NCBI GenBank assembly: GCA_036645575.1
Contig: JAVXNW010000087.1
Location: forward strand, 1-10,452
Length of the DNA stretch: 10,452 nt
Direction of reading: 5' to 3'
From: JAVXNW01 sp036645575
GTDB lineage: Bacteria > Bacillota > Clostridia > Christensenellales > Aristaeellaceae
Position 1 is the first letter of the stretch. Each line of letters starts with the position of its first letter. Positions 1 to 6,020 of the stretch are shown piece after piece. The position numbers were made by a program, and so were the translations under genes. Under the pieces are notes generated by a model that was given only the letters and a program-made list of their open reading frames with translations, was not told where the DNA came from and made no database searches.

Positions 1-24
1 GTACAGCTCGAGGGGATAGTGTGA
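1..24 (+). CDS. possible C-terminal tail of an upstream gene (pyrH expected)
   Basis: Frame 1 reads seven codons, VQLEGIV, and then TGA at 22-24. UMP kinase (PyrH) usually lies directly before frr in Bacillota and often ends in a short Gly-Thr-hydrophobic-Val type tail, which this loosely resembles. An intrinsic terminator about 47 bases further on fits the end of a transcription unit. Seven residues are too few to identify a family: frame 2 also stops early (17-19) and frame 3 stays open through the terminator. The assignment rests on gene order and is weak. Confidence 0.3.
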   Translation, partial: VQLEGIV

Positions 25-71
25 AAGGGGGCGAGCAGCCCACCTTTCGCGTTCAATCACCGCGTGAGCGT

Positions 72-104
72 AGCACGACGCCGCAGCGTCGTGCTTGCTT
101 TTTT
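72..104 (+). terminator. strong Rho-independent terminator before frr
   Basis: A perfect 10-bp stem (AGCACGACGC at 72-81 with GCGTCGTGCT at 86-95) closes a CGCA tetraloop and is followed by a T-rich tract at 95-104 ending in six Ts. This is a textbook intrinsic terminator reading rightwards. The other side of the stem has no T-run, so it works on the + strand only. It separates the upstream gene from the frr operon. Confidence 0.92.
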
Positions 105-123
105 CCCCAAAAGAAGCTACAAT
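95..123 (+). promoter_or_regulatory. candidate sigma-A promoter for the frr operon
   Basis: TACAAT at 118-123 matches five of six bases of the -10 consensus. TTGCTT at 95-100, exactly 17 bases upstream, matches the TTG of the -35 box. Transcription would start near 130 and give a leader of about 43 bases before frr. The -35 element lies in the end of the terminator stem and its T-tract, so the end of one unit and the start of the next share DNA. A promoter is needed here because a strong terminator precedes frr. The weak -35 keeps confidence moderate. Confidence 0.55.
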
Positions 124-172
124 AGGACACAGGAAACCATGCGCATTGCGCTGATAACGGGAGGTATATCGT

Positions 173-730
173 ATGTACAGGGGACCGATCAAAACTGCGA
201 GCGAGAAAATGGACAAGACCGTGTCCGTCATGAAGCGCGAGATGGCTACCTTGCGCGCCGGCCGTGCGAACCCGCAGATCCTCGACCGCATTCTGGTGGA
301 CTACTATGGAACGCCCACCGCGCTGAGCCAATTGGGCAACATCTCCTCCCCCGAGCCACGGCTGCTGGTGATCGCGCCGTGGGAGTCCAAGATGATCTCC
401 CCGATCGAGAAGGAGATCCAGAAGTCCGACATCGGCATCAACCCCTCAAACGACGGCAAGGTGATCCGGCTATTGGTGCCGGAACTCAACGAGGAGCGCC
501 GCCGCGAGCTGTGCAAGCAGGTGAAAAAGCTGGTCGAGGAGGGCAAGATCGCCATCCGCGCCATCCGCCGAGACACAATGGAAGTGCTCAAGAAGATGAA
601 GAAGGACTCCGACATCACCGAAGACGACATGAAGGCCGCCGAGGACGAGATGCAGAAGGCGACCGACGCGCGCATTCGCGAGATGGACAAGCTGGGCTCC
701 GAGAAGGAAAAGGAGATCATGTCTGTCTGA
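173..730 (+). CDS. frr: ribosome recycling factor
   Basis: This 185-residue protein is the usual length for RRF, the cytoplasmic factor that works with EF-G to split post-termination ribosomes. Family landmarks are clear: RAGRANPQILDRI near residues 28-40, YYGTPT at 45-49, PEPRLLVIAPWE near 60-71, the SDIGINPSNDG segment at 85-95, and LNEERRRELCKQVKK near 105-119. The C-terminal half is the charged long helix. GGGAGGT at 159-165 lies seven bases before the ATG and fixes the start. An out-of-frame ATG at 139 has a poorer ribosome site. One oddity is residue 130: the normally conserved Asn of the AxRNxRRD motif is Ala here (AIRAIRRD, codon GCC). The stop overlaps the next start as TGATG, implying translational coupling. 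It is the first gene of the operon. Confidence 0.97.
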   Translation: MYRGPIKTASEKMDKTVSVMKREMATLRAGRANPQILDRILVDYYGTPTALSQLGNISSPEPRLLVIAPWESKMISPIEKEIQKSDIGINPSNDGKVIRLLVPELNEERRRELCKQVKKLVEEGKIAIRAIRRDTMEVLKKMKKDSDITEDDMKAAEDEMQKATDARIREMDKLGSEKEKEIMSV

Positions 731-951
731 TGGACGAAAAGGCGCTGCTTGGCCTCCCGCTTGACGAGGCGCTGGAGACCCTTGAGGCAGACGGCATTGT
801 GCCACAGATCACGTACACCTGCGCCCCCGCGCGCGGGGACCGCGCCCCGCGCTGCGCGGGCAGCGCGCGCGTTGTGCGCTACGCGCGCGGCGTGCTGACC
901 GTTTCGCGCTTTATCGACCACGTAGTGGAGGCGGAAGATGGCCTTTGCTGA
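730..951 (+). CDS. small PASTA-like protein of unknown function
   Basis: This is a 73-residue acidic-then-basic protein. Its ATG overlaps the frr stop (TGATG) and its end overlaps the uppS start by 14 bases. The nearest ribosome site is AAAGGAG at 709-715, 14 bases upstream, so it probably depends on coupling to frr. The N-terminal third (LLGLPLDEALETLEADGI, residues 6-23) reads like the first strand and helix of a PASTA domain (GxxxxEAxxxLxxxG). The end (RVVRYARGVLTVSRF, near 47-61) looks like a beta hairpin. No signal peptide or membrane segment is seen. Similar short proteins near frr/uppS or other wall genes occur, as far as I recall, in Clostridia, without a known function. Its overlap on both sides and its non-random domain pattern argue that it is real. 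Function is not assigned. Confidence 0.78.
   Translation: MDEKALLGLPLDEALETLEADGIVPQITYTCAPARGDRAPRCAGSARVVRYARGVLTVSRFIDHVVEAEDGLC
825..860 (+). repeat. GC-only inverted repeats inside the small ORF
   Basis: A perfect 14-base palindrome (CCCCGCGCGCGGGG, 825-838) is followed by a second hairpin, CCCGCG at 846-851 with CGCGGG at 855-860 around a three-base loop. Both lie in the codons for the Ala/Arg/Pro-rich middle of the small protein, 80-110 bases before the uppS start. They could slow ribosomes or form mRNA structure. In such GC-rich coding DNA they may equally be incidental. Confidence 0.5.
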
Positions 952-1735
952 TTGGCTGCGCGCGCTAGGCGGCAAGGCGGTCTACTTATCGCGCGCGCGC
1001 GCCGTTTCGCGCCACGAGGGGCTGCCCGCGCGCCTGCCGCGCCACGTCGCGGTGGTGATGGACGGAAACGGCCGCTGGGCGGAAAAGCGCGGGCTTCCGC
1101 GCTCCGCCGGGCACAGCGCGGGCGTAGAGACGCTGCGCGACATCATCCGCGCGTCGAGCGACTGGGGGATCGGGGCGCTGTCGATCTACGCGTTTTCTCA
1201 GGAGAACTGGCAGCGCCCGGCGGGCGAGGTCAATACGCTGATGGGGCTGCTGCTCAAGTACTTCTTGAGCGAGATCGACGAGTTGGACGAAAAAAACGTG
1301 CGCATTCTGATCCTAGGCGACGTGCCCAACCTGCCCGCCCCACAGCGCGAGGCCGTCGAAAACGCCATGGCGCGCACGCAAAACAACACCGGGCTTCATC
1401 TCAACATCGCGCTCAACTACGGCGGCAGGCAGGAGATTTTGCACGCCACGCGGCAGTTGATCGCGGACGCGCAGGCCGGAAAGATCGACCCGGGCGCGCT
1501 CACCCAAGCGCAATTTGCGGACAAGCTCTACACGCGCGGACAGCCGGACGTCGATCTATTCATCCGCACGAGCGGCGAAGTGCGCACGTCGAACTTCCTG
1601 CCCTGGCAGACCGCCTACGCGGAGATGATCTTTAACCCCATCCTGTGGCCCGACTACACGCGCGAGGTGTACCGCGAAGACCTGTGGACGTATGCCGCCC
1701 GCGACCGGCGGTTTGGAAAGGTAAAGAGTCAATGA
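938..1735 (+). CDS. uppS: isoprenyl transferase (undecaprenyl diphosphate synthase)
   Basis: This 265-residue cis-prenyltransferase condenses IPP units onto farnesyl diphosphate to give the C55 carrier for peptidoglycan and wall polymers. The signature HVAVVMDGNGRWA (residues 36-48) carries the catalytic Asp42. It is followed by RxxGH (to His59), FSQENWQRP (86-94) and NIALNYGGRQEI (156-167). The C-terminal IPP-binding block FIRTSGEVRTSNF (208-220) has Arg210, Arg216 and, 13 residues on, Glu229, matching the spacing of the E. coli enzyme. GGAGG at 927-931, six bases before the ATG, sets the start inside the small ORF. A basic N-terminal extension of about 35 residues precedes the core. Its last codon overlaps the cdsA start as ATGA. 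Its substrate comes from the pathway served by dxr and ispG downstream. Confidence 0.96.
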   Translation: MAFADWLRALGGKAVYLSRARAVSRHEGLPARLPRHVAVVMDGNGRWAEKRGLPRSAGHSAGVETLRDIIRASSDWGIGALSIYAFSQENWQRPAGEVNTLMGLLLKYFLSEIDELDEKNVRILILGDVPNLPAPQREAVENAMARTQNNTGLHLNIALNYGGRQEILHATRQLIADAQAGKIDPGALTQAQFADKLYTRGQPDVDLFIRTSGEVRTSNFLPWQTAYAEMIFNPILWPDYTREVYREDLWTYAARDRRFGKVKSQ

Positions 1736-2589
1736 CGCAGCAAGGCGACAAAAAGGTTTCGGAGATTCTCAAAAGGCAGCGCACCGGCATTCTGCTGGCG
1801 GCCGTGCTGCTGGTGCTGTGGTATATTCAGGGGTGGCCGCTTCGGGTCGGCTTTGTGGCCATGATGGTGCTGGCGATTGGCGAGATGTACGCGGCGTTTT
1901 CCGCGCGCGGCGCAAAGCCGGTGCGGTGGGTGGGGCTTTTGTTTGCGCTGCTGTCCATGCCGGCGTACCTCTACTACGGCGTGCAGGCGCTGATGCCGCT
2001 GACCGCGCTGTGCTGCATGACGGGGCTGTGCTGCATCGTGCTGCGCGGGCAGGTGGACTTTGAGTCGGCCATGGCGACGCTGTTTCCGCTCATCTATCCG
2101 GGCATGCTGATATCGCTCATCTTTCCGCTGCAGGATTTGACGCCGCACCTGTTTGCGACGGTGGCGCTGGGGATGAGCTTTATCATCGCGCTGGCCAACG
2201 ACCTGGCCGCCTACGAGATCGGCCGGCGGTTTGGCAAGACCAAATTGTGCCCCGCGCTCAGCCCGAAAAAGACGCGGGAGGGCGCGATTGCGGGCGTGAT
2301 CGCCTCGATCGTCGCGTCCATGGTGGTGCCCATCGTCGCCTGCCTGATCACCCGAAGCGCCTTTTCGACGCTGCCGCCGCTGTGGCATTTCGCAATCGTC
2401 GGGCTGCTGGGCGGGTTCGCCGCGCCCATTGGCGACCTGACCGCGTCGATGGTCAAGCGCTACTGCGGCATCAAGGACTTTGGCTCCATCTTCCCCGGCC
2501 ACGGCGGCATGCTCGACCGGGTGGACAGCGTCATCTTTACCGGCGCGGTGGTGTACTGCTACTTTGCGCTGGTGCTCAAGGTGTTGTAG
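1732..2589 (+). CDS. cdsA: phosphatidate cytidylyltransferase (CDP-diglyceride synthase)
   Basis: This 285-residue polytopic membrane enzyme makes CDP-diacylglycerol from phosphatidate and CTP, the branch point for anionic and zwitterionic phospholipids. After a charged N-terminus (1-18), hydrophobic segments lie at roughly 19-31, 37-57, 66-83, 87-104, 115-132, 139-156, 185-206, 219-233 and 266-284. The family signature is complete at 239-265: Ser239, Lys242-Arg243, Lys248-Asp249, PGHGG at 255-259 and DRVD at 262-265. The upstream motif ANDLAAYEIGRRFGK (155-169) and SPKKTREG (177-184) also fit. I start it at 1732 because ATGA overlaps the uppS stop. An in-frame ATG at 1645 would run deep into uppS. 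The ribosome site is weak (GGAAAGG at 1714-1720), so coupling to uppS is likely. Confidence 0.95.
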   Translation: MTQQGDKKVSEILKRQRTGILLAAVLLVLWYIQGWPLRVGFVAMMVLAIGEMYAAFSARGAKPVRWVGLLFALLSMPAYLYYGVQALMPLTALCCMTGLCCIVLRGQVDFESAMATLFPLIYPGMLISLIFPLQDLTPHLFATVALGMSFIIALANDLAAYEIGRRFGKTKLCPALSPKKTREGAIAGVIASIVASMVVPIVACLITRSAFSTLPPLWHFAIVGLLGGFAAPIGDLTASMVKRYCGIKDFGSIFPGHGGMLDRVDSVIFTGAVVYCYFALVLKVL

Positions 2590-2624
2590 GGAAGCGCTGA
2601 TTCCTTTGCGCAAGGCGGCCACAG

Positions 2625-2654
2625 AAGGCGCGGGACGGACTCTTCCCGCGCCTT
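2625..2654 (+). other. 11-bp perfect stem-loop in the cdsA-dxr gap
   Basis: AAGGCGCGGGA at 2625-2635 pairs perfectly with TCCCGCGCCTT at 2644-2654 around an eight-base loop. No T-run follows, so it is not an intrinsic terminator. It could protect the 3' end of the upstream mRNA, mark a processing site, or form part of a leader structure. Its 3' arm has a competing partner at 2664-2670. Confidence 0.75.
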
Positions 2655-2668
2655 AAGCGGTCTGCGCG

Positions 2669-2705
2669 GGGCGCTTGCTGAACTGGGCAGCCAGCCGGAG
2701 CGCTC
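2669..2705 (+). other. second stem-loop of the dxr leader
   Basis: GGGCGCTT at 2669-2676 pairs with GGAGCGCTC at 2698-2705 over eight pairs, two of them G-U. The apical part holds a smaller stem, CTGG at 2683-2686 with CCAG at 2691-2694, or alternatively GCTG at 2677-2680 with CAGC at 2692-2695. It sits directly upstream of the terminator hairpin. This is a hand-drawn fold and was not energy-evaluated. Confidence 0.5.
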
Positions 2706-2708
2706 AAG

Positions 2709-2736
2709 CCACTCGAGGATTCGGGTGGTATTTTTT
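2709..2736 (+). terminator. intrinsic terminator abutting the dxr ribosome binding site
   Basis: CCACTCGA at 2709-2716 pairs with TCGGGTGG at 2721-2728 (eight pairs, one G-U) around a GGAT loop, followed by TA and then six Ts (2731-2736). It has the shape of a Rho-independent terminator. The dxr Shine-Dalgarno AAGGAGC starts at 2739 and the ATG at 2751, so no promoter can fit between terminator and gene. dxr must therefore be read through it, from the frr promoter or from a start within the gap. It may be a partial terminator, setting dxr-rseP-ispG-polC levels below cdsA, or a regulated attenuator. Confidence 0.72.
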
Positions 2737-2738
2737 AC

Positions 2739-2750
2739 AAGGAGCATCCT
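2739..2750 (+). promoter_or_regulatory. dxr ribosome binding site in a small hairpin
   Basis: AAGGAGC (2739-2745) is a good Shine-Dalgarno five bases before the ATG at 2751 and fixes that start. AGGA at 2740-2743 can pair with TCCT at 2747-2750 around a three-base loop, partly hiding the site. The stem is only four pairs and probably weak. Confidence 0.6.
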
Positions 2751-3899
2751 ATGAAAACACTTGCGATTTTGGGCGCGACCGGATCGATCGGCACCCAGGC
2801 CTTGGACATCGTCCAACGGCACCCGGATCAATTTAAGGTAAAGCTATTGACCGCCTACGCGCGCAGCGAGGCGCTGTTTGAGCTGGTTCGCCGCTTTAAG
2901 CCGGAAGCTGCGGGGCTGGTGGCTCAAGCGCAAATCCCGGAAGACCTCAAAAAGGTCAAGTGGTTTTTTGGGGAGGACTGCTCGGAGCGCGGGCTTTGCG
3001 AGACAAAGCCGGACGACGCGCTGGCGGCGGTGGTCGGGATCGCGGGGCTTTCCGCGGTGCTTTCGGCGATCGACCACTGCGGGCGCGTGCTGCTGGCCAA
3101 CAAAGAGGCGCTGGTGACCGGCGGCGAGATGGTGCTTAAGCGCGCGCGCGCGCGCGGCACTGTGCTGATCCCGGTTGACAGCGAGCACAGCGCGATCTTT
3201 CAGTGCCTCGAGGGCGCGCGCGGCAATCGCCCGGCGCGGCTCATCCTGACCGCGTCGGGCGGACCGCTGCGCACGCTTGACGCGGGCGAAATCGCGCGCG
3301 CGACGCCGGATAAGGTGCTGCGCCACCCGACATGGCGCATGGGCAAGAAGATCACCGTGGACTGCGCCAGCATGATGAACAAGGGGCTCGAGGTGATCGA
3401 GGCGCACTACCTGTTCGGCGTGCCGAGCGCGCAAATCGACGTGATCGTGCACCCGGAATCCATCATTCACTCGATGGTGGCCTACGAAGACGGCGCGGTG
3501 ATCGCGCAGATGAGCATGCCGGACATGCGCCTTGCGATTGGCTACGCGATGGGCTATCCCGAGCGGGTGCCCTATGGCGGCGCGCCAATCGACTTTGCGC
3601 GCCTGGGCAAGGTCACGTTTGAGGCCCCGGACGAGGCGCGCTTTCCCTGCCTTGCCCTTGCGCGCGCGGCGCTTGAGGCGGGCGGGAACATGCCCACCGC
3701 GCTAAACGGCGCAAACGAGCAGGCGGTCAGCGCGTTTTTGGCTGGGCAAATCCCCTTTGGCGACATTGCGCGCACGGTGCGCGCGGTGCTGGACGCGACC
3801 GTCCCAACGCCCATCGACTCGCTCGACGCGGTCTACGCGTGCGACCGCGCCGCGCGCGCGCTTGCGCAAGACATCATGGCCAATCGCCCCAATGTTTGA
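2751..3899 (+). CDS. dxr: 1-deoxy-D-xylulose 5-phosphate reductoisomerase
   Basis: This 382-residue cytoplasmic enzyme converts DXP to 2-C-methyl-D-erythritol 4-phosphate with NADPH and a divalent metal, the first committed MEP-pathway step and the target of fosmidomycin. The N-terminal Rossmann motif GATGSIG is at residues 8-14, and ANKEALVTGGE at 116-126. The metal ligands are visible: Asp143 and Glu145 in PVDSEHSAIFQ, and Glu214 in MMNKGLEVIEA, with Asn210 and Lys211. TASGG (Ser169) and HPESIIHSMV (234-243) follow, then the C-terminal helical domain with ANEQAV. One position is odd: the Ser of the VDSATMMNKG motif (Ser222 in E. coli, a substrate phosphate contact) is Cys205 here (codon TGC). 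Its start is set by AAGGAGC at 2739. It heads the second half of the cluster, with rseP 17 bases downstream. Confidence 0.97.
   Translation: MKTLAILGATGSIGTQALDIVQRHPDQFKVKLLTAYARSEALFELVRRFKPEAAGLVAQAQIPEDLKKVKWFFGEDCSERGLCETKPDDALAAVVGIAGLSAVLSAIDHCGRVLLANKEALVTGGEMVLKRARARGTVLIPVDSEHSAIFQCLEGARGNRPARLILTASGGPLRTLDAGEIARATPDKVLRHPTWRMGKKITVDCASMMNKGLEVIEAHYLFGVPSAQIDVIVHPESIIHSMVAYEDGAVIAQMSMPDMRLAIGYAMGYPERVPYGGAPIDFARLGKVTFEAPDEARFPCLALARAALEAGGNMPTALNGANEQAVSAFLAGQIPFGDIARTVRAVLDATVPTPIDSLDAVYACDRAARALAQDIMANRPNV
3140..3156 (+). repeat. alternating (GC)n tract inside dxr
   Basis: Seventeen bases of strictly alternating G and C encode the Arg-Ala-Arg-Ala-Arg stretch of Dxr (residues 131-135). 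A shorter 13-base tract of the same kind lies at 990-1002 in uppS. Such runs can form Z-DNA and slip in replication. Here they follow simply from the use of CGC and GCG codons. Confidence 0.6.
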
Positions 3900-3916
3900 T
3901 TTCCGAAAGGAGTTCC

Positions 3917-4972
3917 ATGCTAAATATTCTGTCTATTTTCTATGCCATTGTGCTGCTGGGCGTGATCGTATTTGTTCACGAGCTGGGTCATTTTCTGTGC
4001 GCGCGGGCGACGGGAATCACGGTTGAGGAGTTTGCGATCGGCTTTGGCCCCAAGCTGTGGGGCGCTGAAAAGGGCGGCACGCAGTATACGCTCAGGCTCT
4101 TGCCGCTTGGCGGGTACTGCCGGTTTGTGGACGAGGAGGACGAGGCGGGCAACCCCACCGATCGCCCGGACGCGTTTAGCCGCGCGAAACTGTGGAAGCG
4201 CTTTGTGACGGTGCTTTCAGGGCCCATGATGAACTTCGCCTTGGCCTACGCGGCGGTCGTGGTCTTCCTGATGGCGATCGGGTTTGCGTTTTCCGCGCCG
4301 TATGTGTACGACCTGACCCCCGGCATGGGCGCGGAGGCGGCCGGCATGCGCAAGGGCGACACGATCGTCGCGGTTGCGGGCGAGGAAATCTCCTTTGACG
4401 AGGCGGGCGCGCGGCGACTGCGCGAAATGGTGCAGCAGGCCGACCCCGCGCAGCCGCTTGACTTTACCGTCGAGCGCGAGGCGCAGGAATTGACGCTGTC
4501 GGTTCTGCCCACCAAGACGCAGGACGGCTACGCGATCGGCATCATGATGGGCGCGGTCAACTACCGCTACCCGCTGGGCGCGGCGCTCAAGCAGAGCCTG
4601 TTTACGCTCAAGGACATTGCGGTCATGATGGTGGATTCGCTCAAGGGACTTGTCACGACCGGCGCGGGGCTGGATGAGAGCGCGGGGCCGATCGGCATGA
4701 TCTCGATCATGAGCCAGGAACTGCCCAAGGGCGCGGACGTGCTGCTCAACATGATCGTGCTGATCTCGCTCAACCTCGGGATCATCAACCTGCTGCCGCT
4801 CCCGGCGCTGGACGGCGGGCGACTGCTGATCTTCCTGATCGAGGCGATCCGCCGCAAGCCGCTCTCCCGAGCGGTCGAGGGGCGCGTGACGATGATCGGC
4901 GCGCTGTTCTTGGTGGGGATCATGCTGCTGTTCACGGTGGGCGATATTTCGCGGCTGATAACCGGAGGATGA
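3917..4972 (+). CDS. rseP: RseP/RasP-type site-2 membrane metalloprotease
   Basis: This 351-residue intramembrane zinc protease belongs to the S2P (M50) family, which cuts transmembrane segments of anti-sigma factors, cell-division proteins or leftover signal peptides. The first membrane helix carries the zinc motif HELGH (His21, Glu22, His25). The third ligand lies in NLLPLPALDGG (Asp299), inside the third helix. A helix at about 103-126 precedes a single PDZ domain at about 130-200, recognisable from AGMRKGDTIVAVAGEEI. A last helix spans about 325-341. I place the start at ATG 3917 after AAGGAG (3907-3912, rather close at four bases). An in-frame ATG at 3839 would overlap dxr and remove the usual short N-terminus. 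The position between dxr and ispG is common in bacteria. The substrate here is unknown. Confidence 0.95.
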   Translation: MLNILSIFYAIVLLGVIVFVHELGHFLCARATGITVEEFAIGFGPKLWGAEKGGTQYTLRLLPLGGYCRFVDEEDEAGNPTDRPDAFSRAKLWKRFVTVLSGPMMNFALAYAAVVVFLMAIGFAFSAPYVYDLTPGMGAEAAGMRKGDTIVAVAGEEISFDEAGARRLREMVQQADPAQPLDFTVEREAQELTLSVLPTKTQDGYAIGIMMGAVNYRYPLGAALKQSLFTLKDIAVMMVDSLKGLVTTGAGLDESAGPIGMISIMSQELPKGADVLLNMIVLISLNLGIINLLPLPALDGGRLLIFLIEAIRRKPLSRAVEGRVTMIGALFLVGIMLLFTVGDISRLITGG

Positions 4973-4976
4973 TGGG

Positions 4977-6020
4977 ATGACAAGGCAAATAAAGGTGGGC
5001 AACGTTTTGCTGGGCGGCGGCGCGCCGATCTCGATCCAATCGATGACCAATACCGATACGGCCAATGTCCCTTCGACGCTTGGGCAGATTGTGGCGCTTG
5101 CGCACGCGGGCTGCGACATCGTGCGCATGACGGTCAACACAGCCGCTTCGGCGGACGCGGTGCGCGCGCTGGTCGACCAAAGCCCGGTGCCGCTGGTGGC
5201 GGACATTCACTTTGACCACCGGCTTGCGATCAAGGCGATTGAAAACGGCATTGCGAAGGTGCGCATCAATCCTGGCAACATCGGTTCCGAAGCCGCGATC
5301 AAAGAACTGTGCGACTGCCTGCGCGCGCACCACGTGCCGGTGCGCGTGGGCGTGAACGCGGGCTCGCTCGAGAAGGCGCTTTTGCAAAAATATGGCGCGC
5401 CCACGCCCGAGGCGATGGTCGAAAGCGCGCTGCGCCATGCGCAATTGCTGGAAAAAAACGGCTTTGACGACATTGTGCTGTCGCTCAAGGCGTCGAGCGT
5501 CCCCGACACGGTCAAGGCGTACCGGCTGATCAGCCGCGCGTGCGACTATCCGCTGCACGTGGGCGTCACGGAGGCGGGAACGCGCGAATTGGGCGTGATC
5601 AAGTCGGCGATCGGCATTGGGGCGCTGCTGCTGGACGGCATTGGCGACACGATGCGCGTGTCGCTGACCGGCGACCCGGTTCCGGAGGTGCAGGCGGCGC
5701 TCGACATCCTGCACGCCACTTGCGTTCGCCGGGACTTTGTCGACGTGATCAGCTGCCCGACCTGCGGGCGCACGCAGATCGACGTCGAGGGCATTGCGAC
5801 GCAGGTGCGCGAAAGGACGCGCCACATCACAAAGCCGCTGCGCGTGGCGGTGATGGGGTGCGTGGTCAACGGGCCGGGCGAGGCGCGCGAGGCCGACGTC
5901 GGGATTGCGGGCGGCGTGGGCGCGGGCGCGCTGTTCCGGAAAGGGCAGCCGCCGCGCCGGATCGAGGGCGACCTGCTCGAGGCGCTGATGCGCGAAATTG
6001 AGGCGCTCACCGATGAGTAA
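4977..6020 (+). CDS. ispG: 4-hydroxy-3-methylbut-2-enyl diphosphate synthase (flavodoxin/ferredoxin type)
   Basis: This 347-residue iron-sulfur enzyme performs the penultimate MEP step, reductive ring opening of ME-cPP to HMBPP. The N-terminal TIM barrel is recognisable from PISIQSMTNTDT (17-28), PLVADIHFDHRLA (72-84), KVRINPGNIG (94-103) and GVTEAGT (196-202). The [4Fe-4S] ligands are complete: Cys260 and Cys263 in SCPTCGRTQID, Cys295 in GCVVNGPGE, and Glu302. These have the same mutual spacing as Cys270/273/305 and Glu312 of the E. coli enzyme. It lacks the large central insertion of plant-type IspG. GGAGG at 4964-4968 lies eight bases before ATG 4977. ATGs at 4969 and 4972 are out of frame. 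It begins five bases after the rseP stop and overlaps polC by eight bases. IspH and the other MEP genes are not in this window. Confidence 0.97.
   Translation: MTRQIKVGNVLLGGGAPISIQSMTNTDTANVPSTLGQIVALAHAGCDIVRMTVNTAASADAVRALVDQSPVPLVADIHFDHRLAIKAIENGIAKVRINPGNIGSEAAIKELCDCLRAHHVPVRVGVNAGSLEKALLQKYGAPTPEAMVESALRHAQLLEKNGFDDIVLSLKASSVPDTVKAYRLISRACDYPLHVGVTEAGTRELGVIKSAIGIGALLLDGIGDTMRVSLTGDPVPEVQAALDILHATCVRRDFVDVISCPTCGRTQIDVEGIATQVRERTRHITKPLRVAVMGCVVNGPGEAREADVGIAGGVGAGALFRKGQPPRRIEGDLLEALMREIEALTDE

Larger units (their letters stand above)
2590..2750 (+). promoter_or_regulatory. structured leader before dxr, candidate attenuator
   Basis: This is the only large gap inside the cluster. It holds three successive stem-loops: 2625-2654, 2669-2705 and a terminator at 2709-2736. 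The U-tract of the terminator ends two bases before the dxr Shine-Dalgarno. Alternative pairings are visible: CCCGCGC at 2645-2651 is the 3' arm of the first hairpin but is also fully complementary to GCGCGGG at 2664-2670, which overlaps the foot of the second hairpin. AAGGCG at 2612-2617 can likewise pair with CGCCTT at 2649-2654. That layout is usual for termination-controlled leaders. I recognise no known riboswitch class, see no ATG-started leader peptide and find no convincing promoter in it. It could also be merely a cdsA 3' end with a leaky terminator. Confidence 0.5.

Noticed and set aside
139..951. A long open frame beginning with MRIALITGG, overlapping frr and running into the small ORF
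   Set aside because: Its start resembles a nucleotide-binding motif only by chance. The frame overlaps a clear frr, and its translation across frr is Arg/Ala/His-rich low complexity typical of shadow frames in GC-rich DNA. Only the last 73 codons (730-951) look like a real gene.
2721..2734. GGGTGGTA before dxr, like the core of a T-box
   Set aside because: The following CCGCG of the T-box consensus is absent, there is no specifier stem with the usual motifs, and the bases are fully explained as the 3' arm of a terminator hairpin. dxr is also not a typical T-box target.
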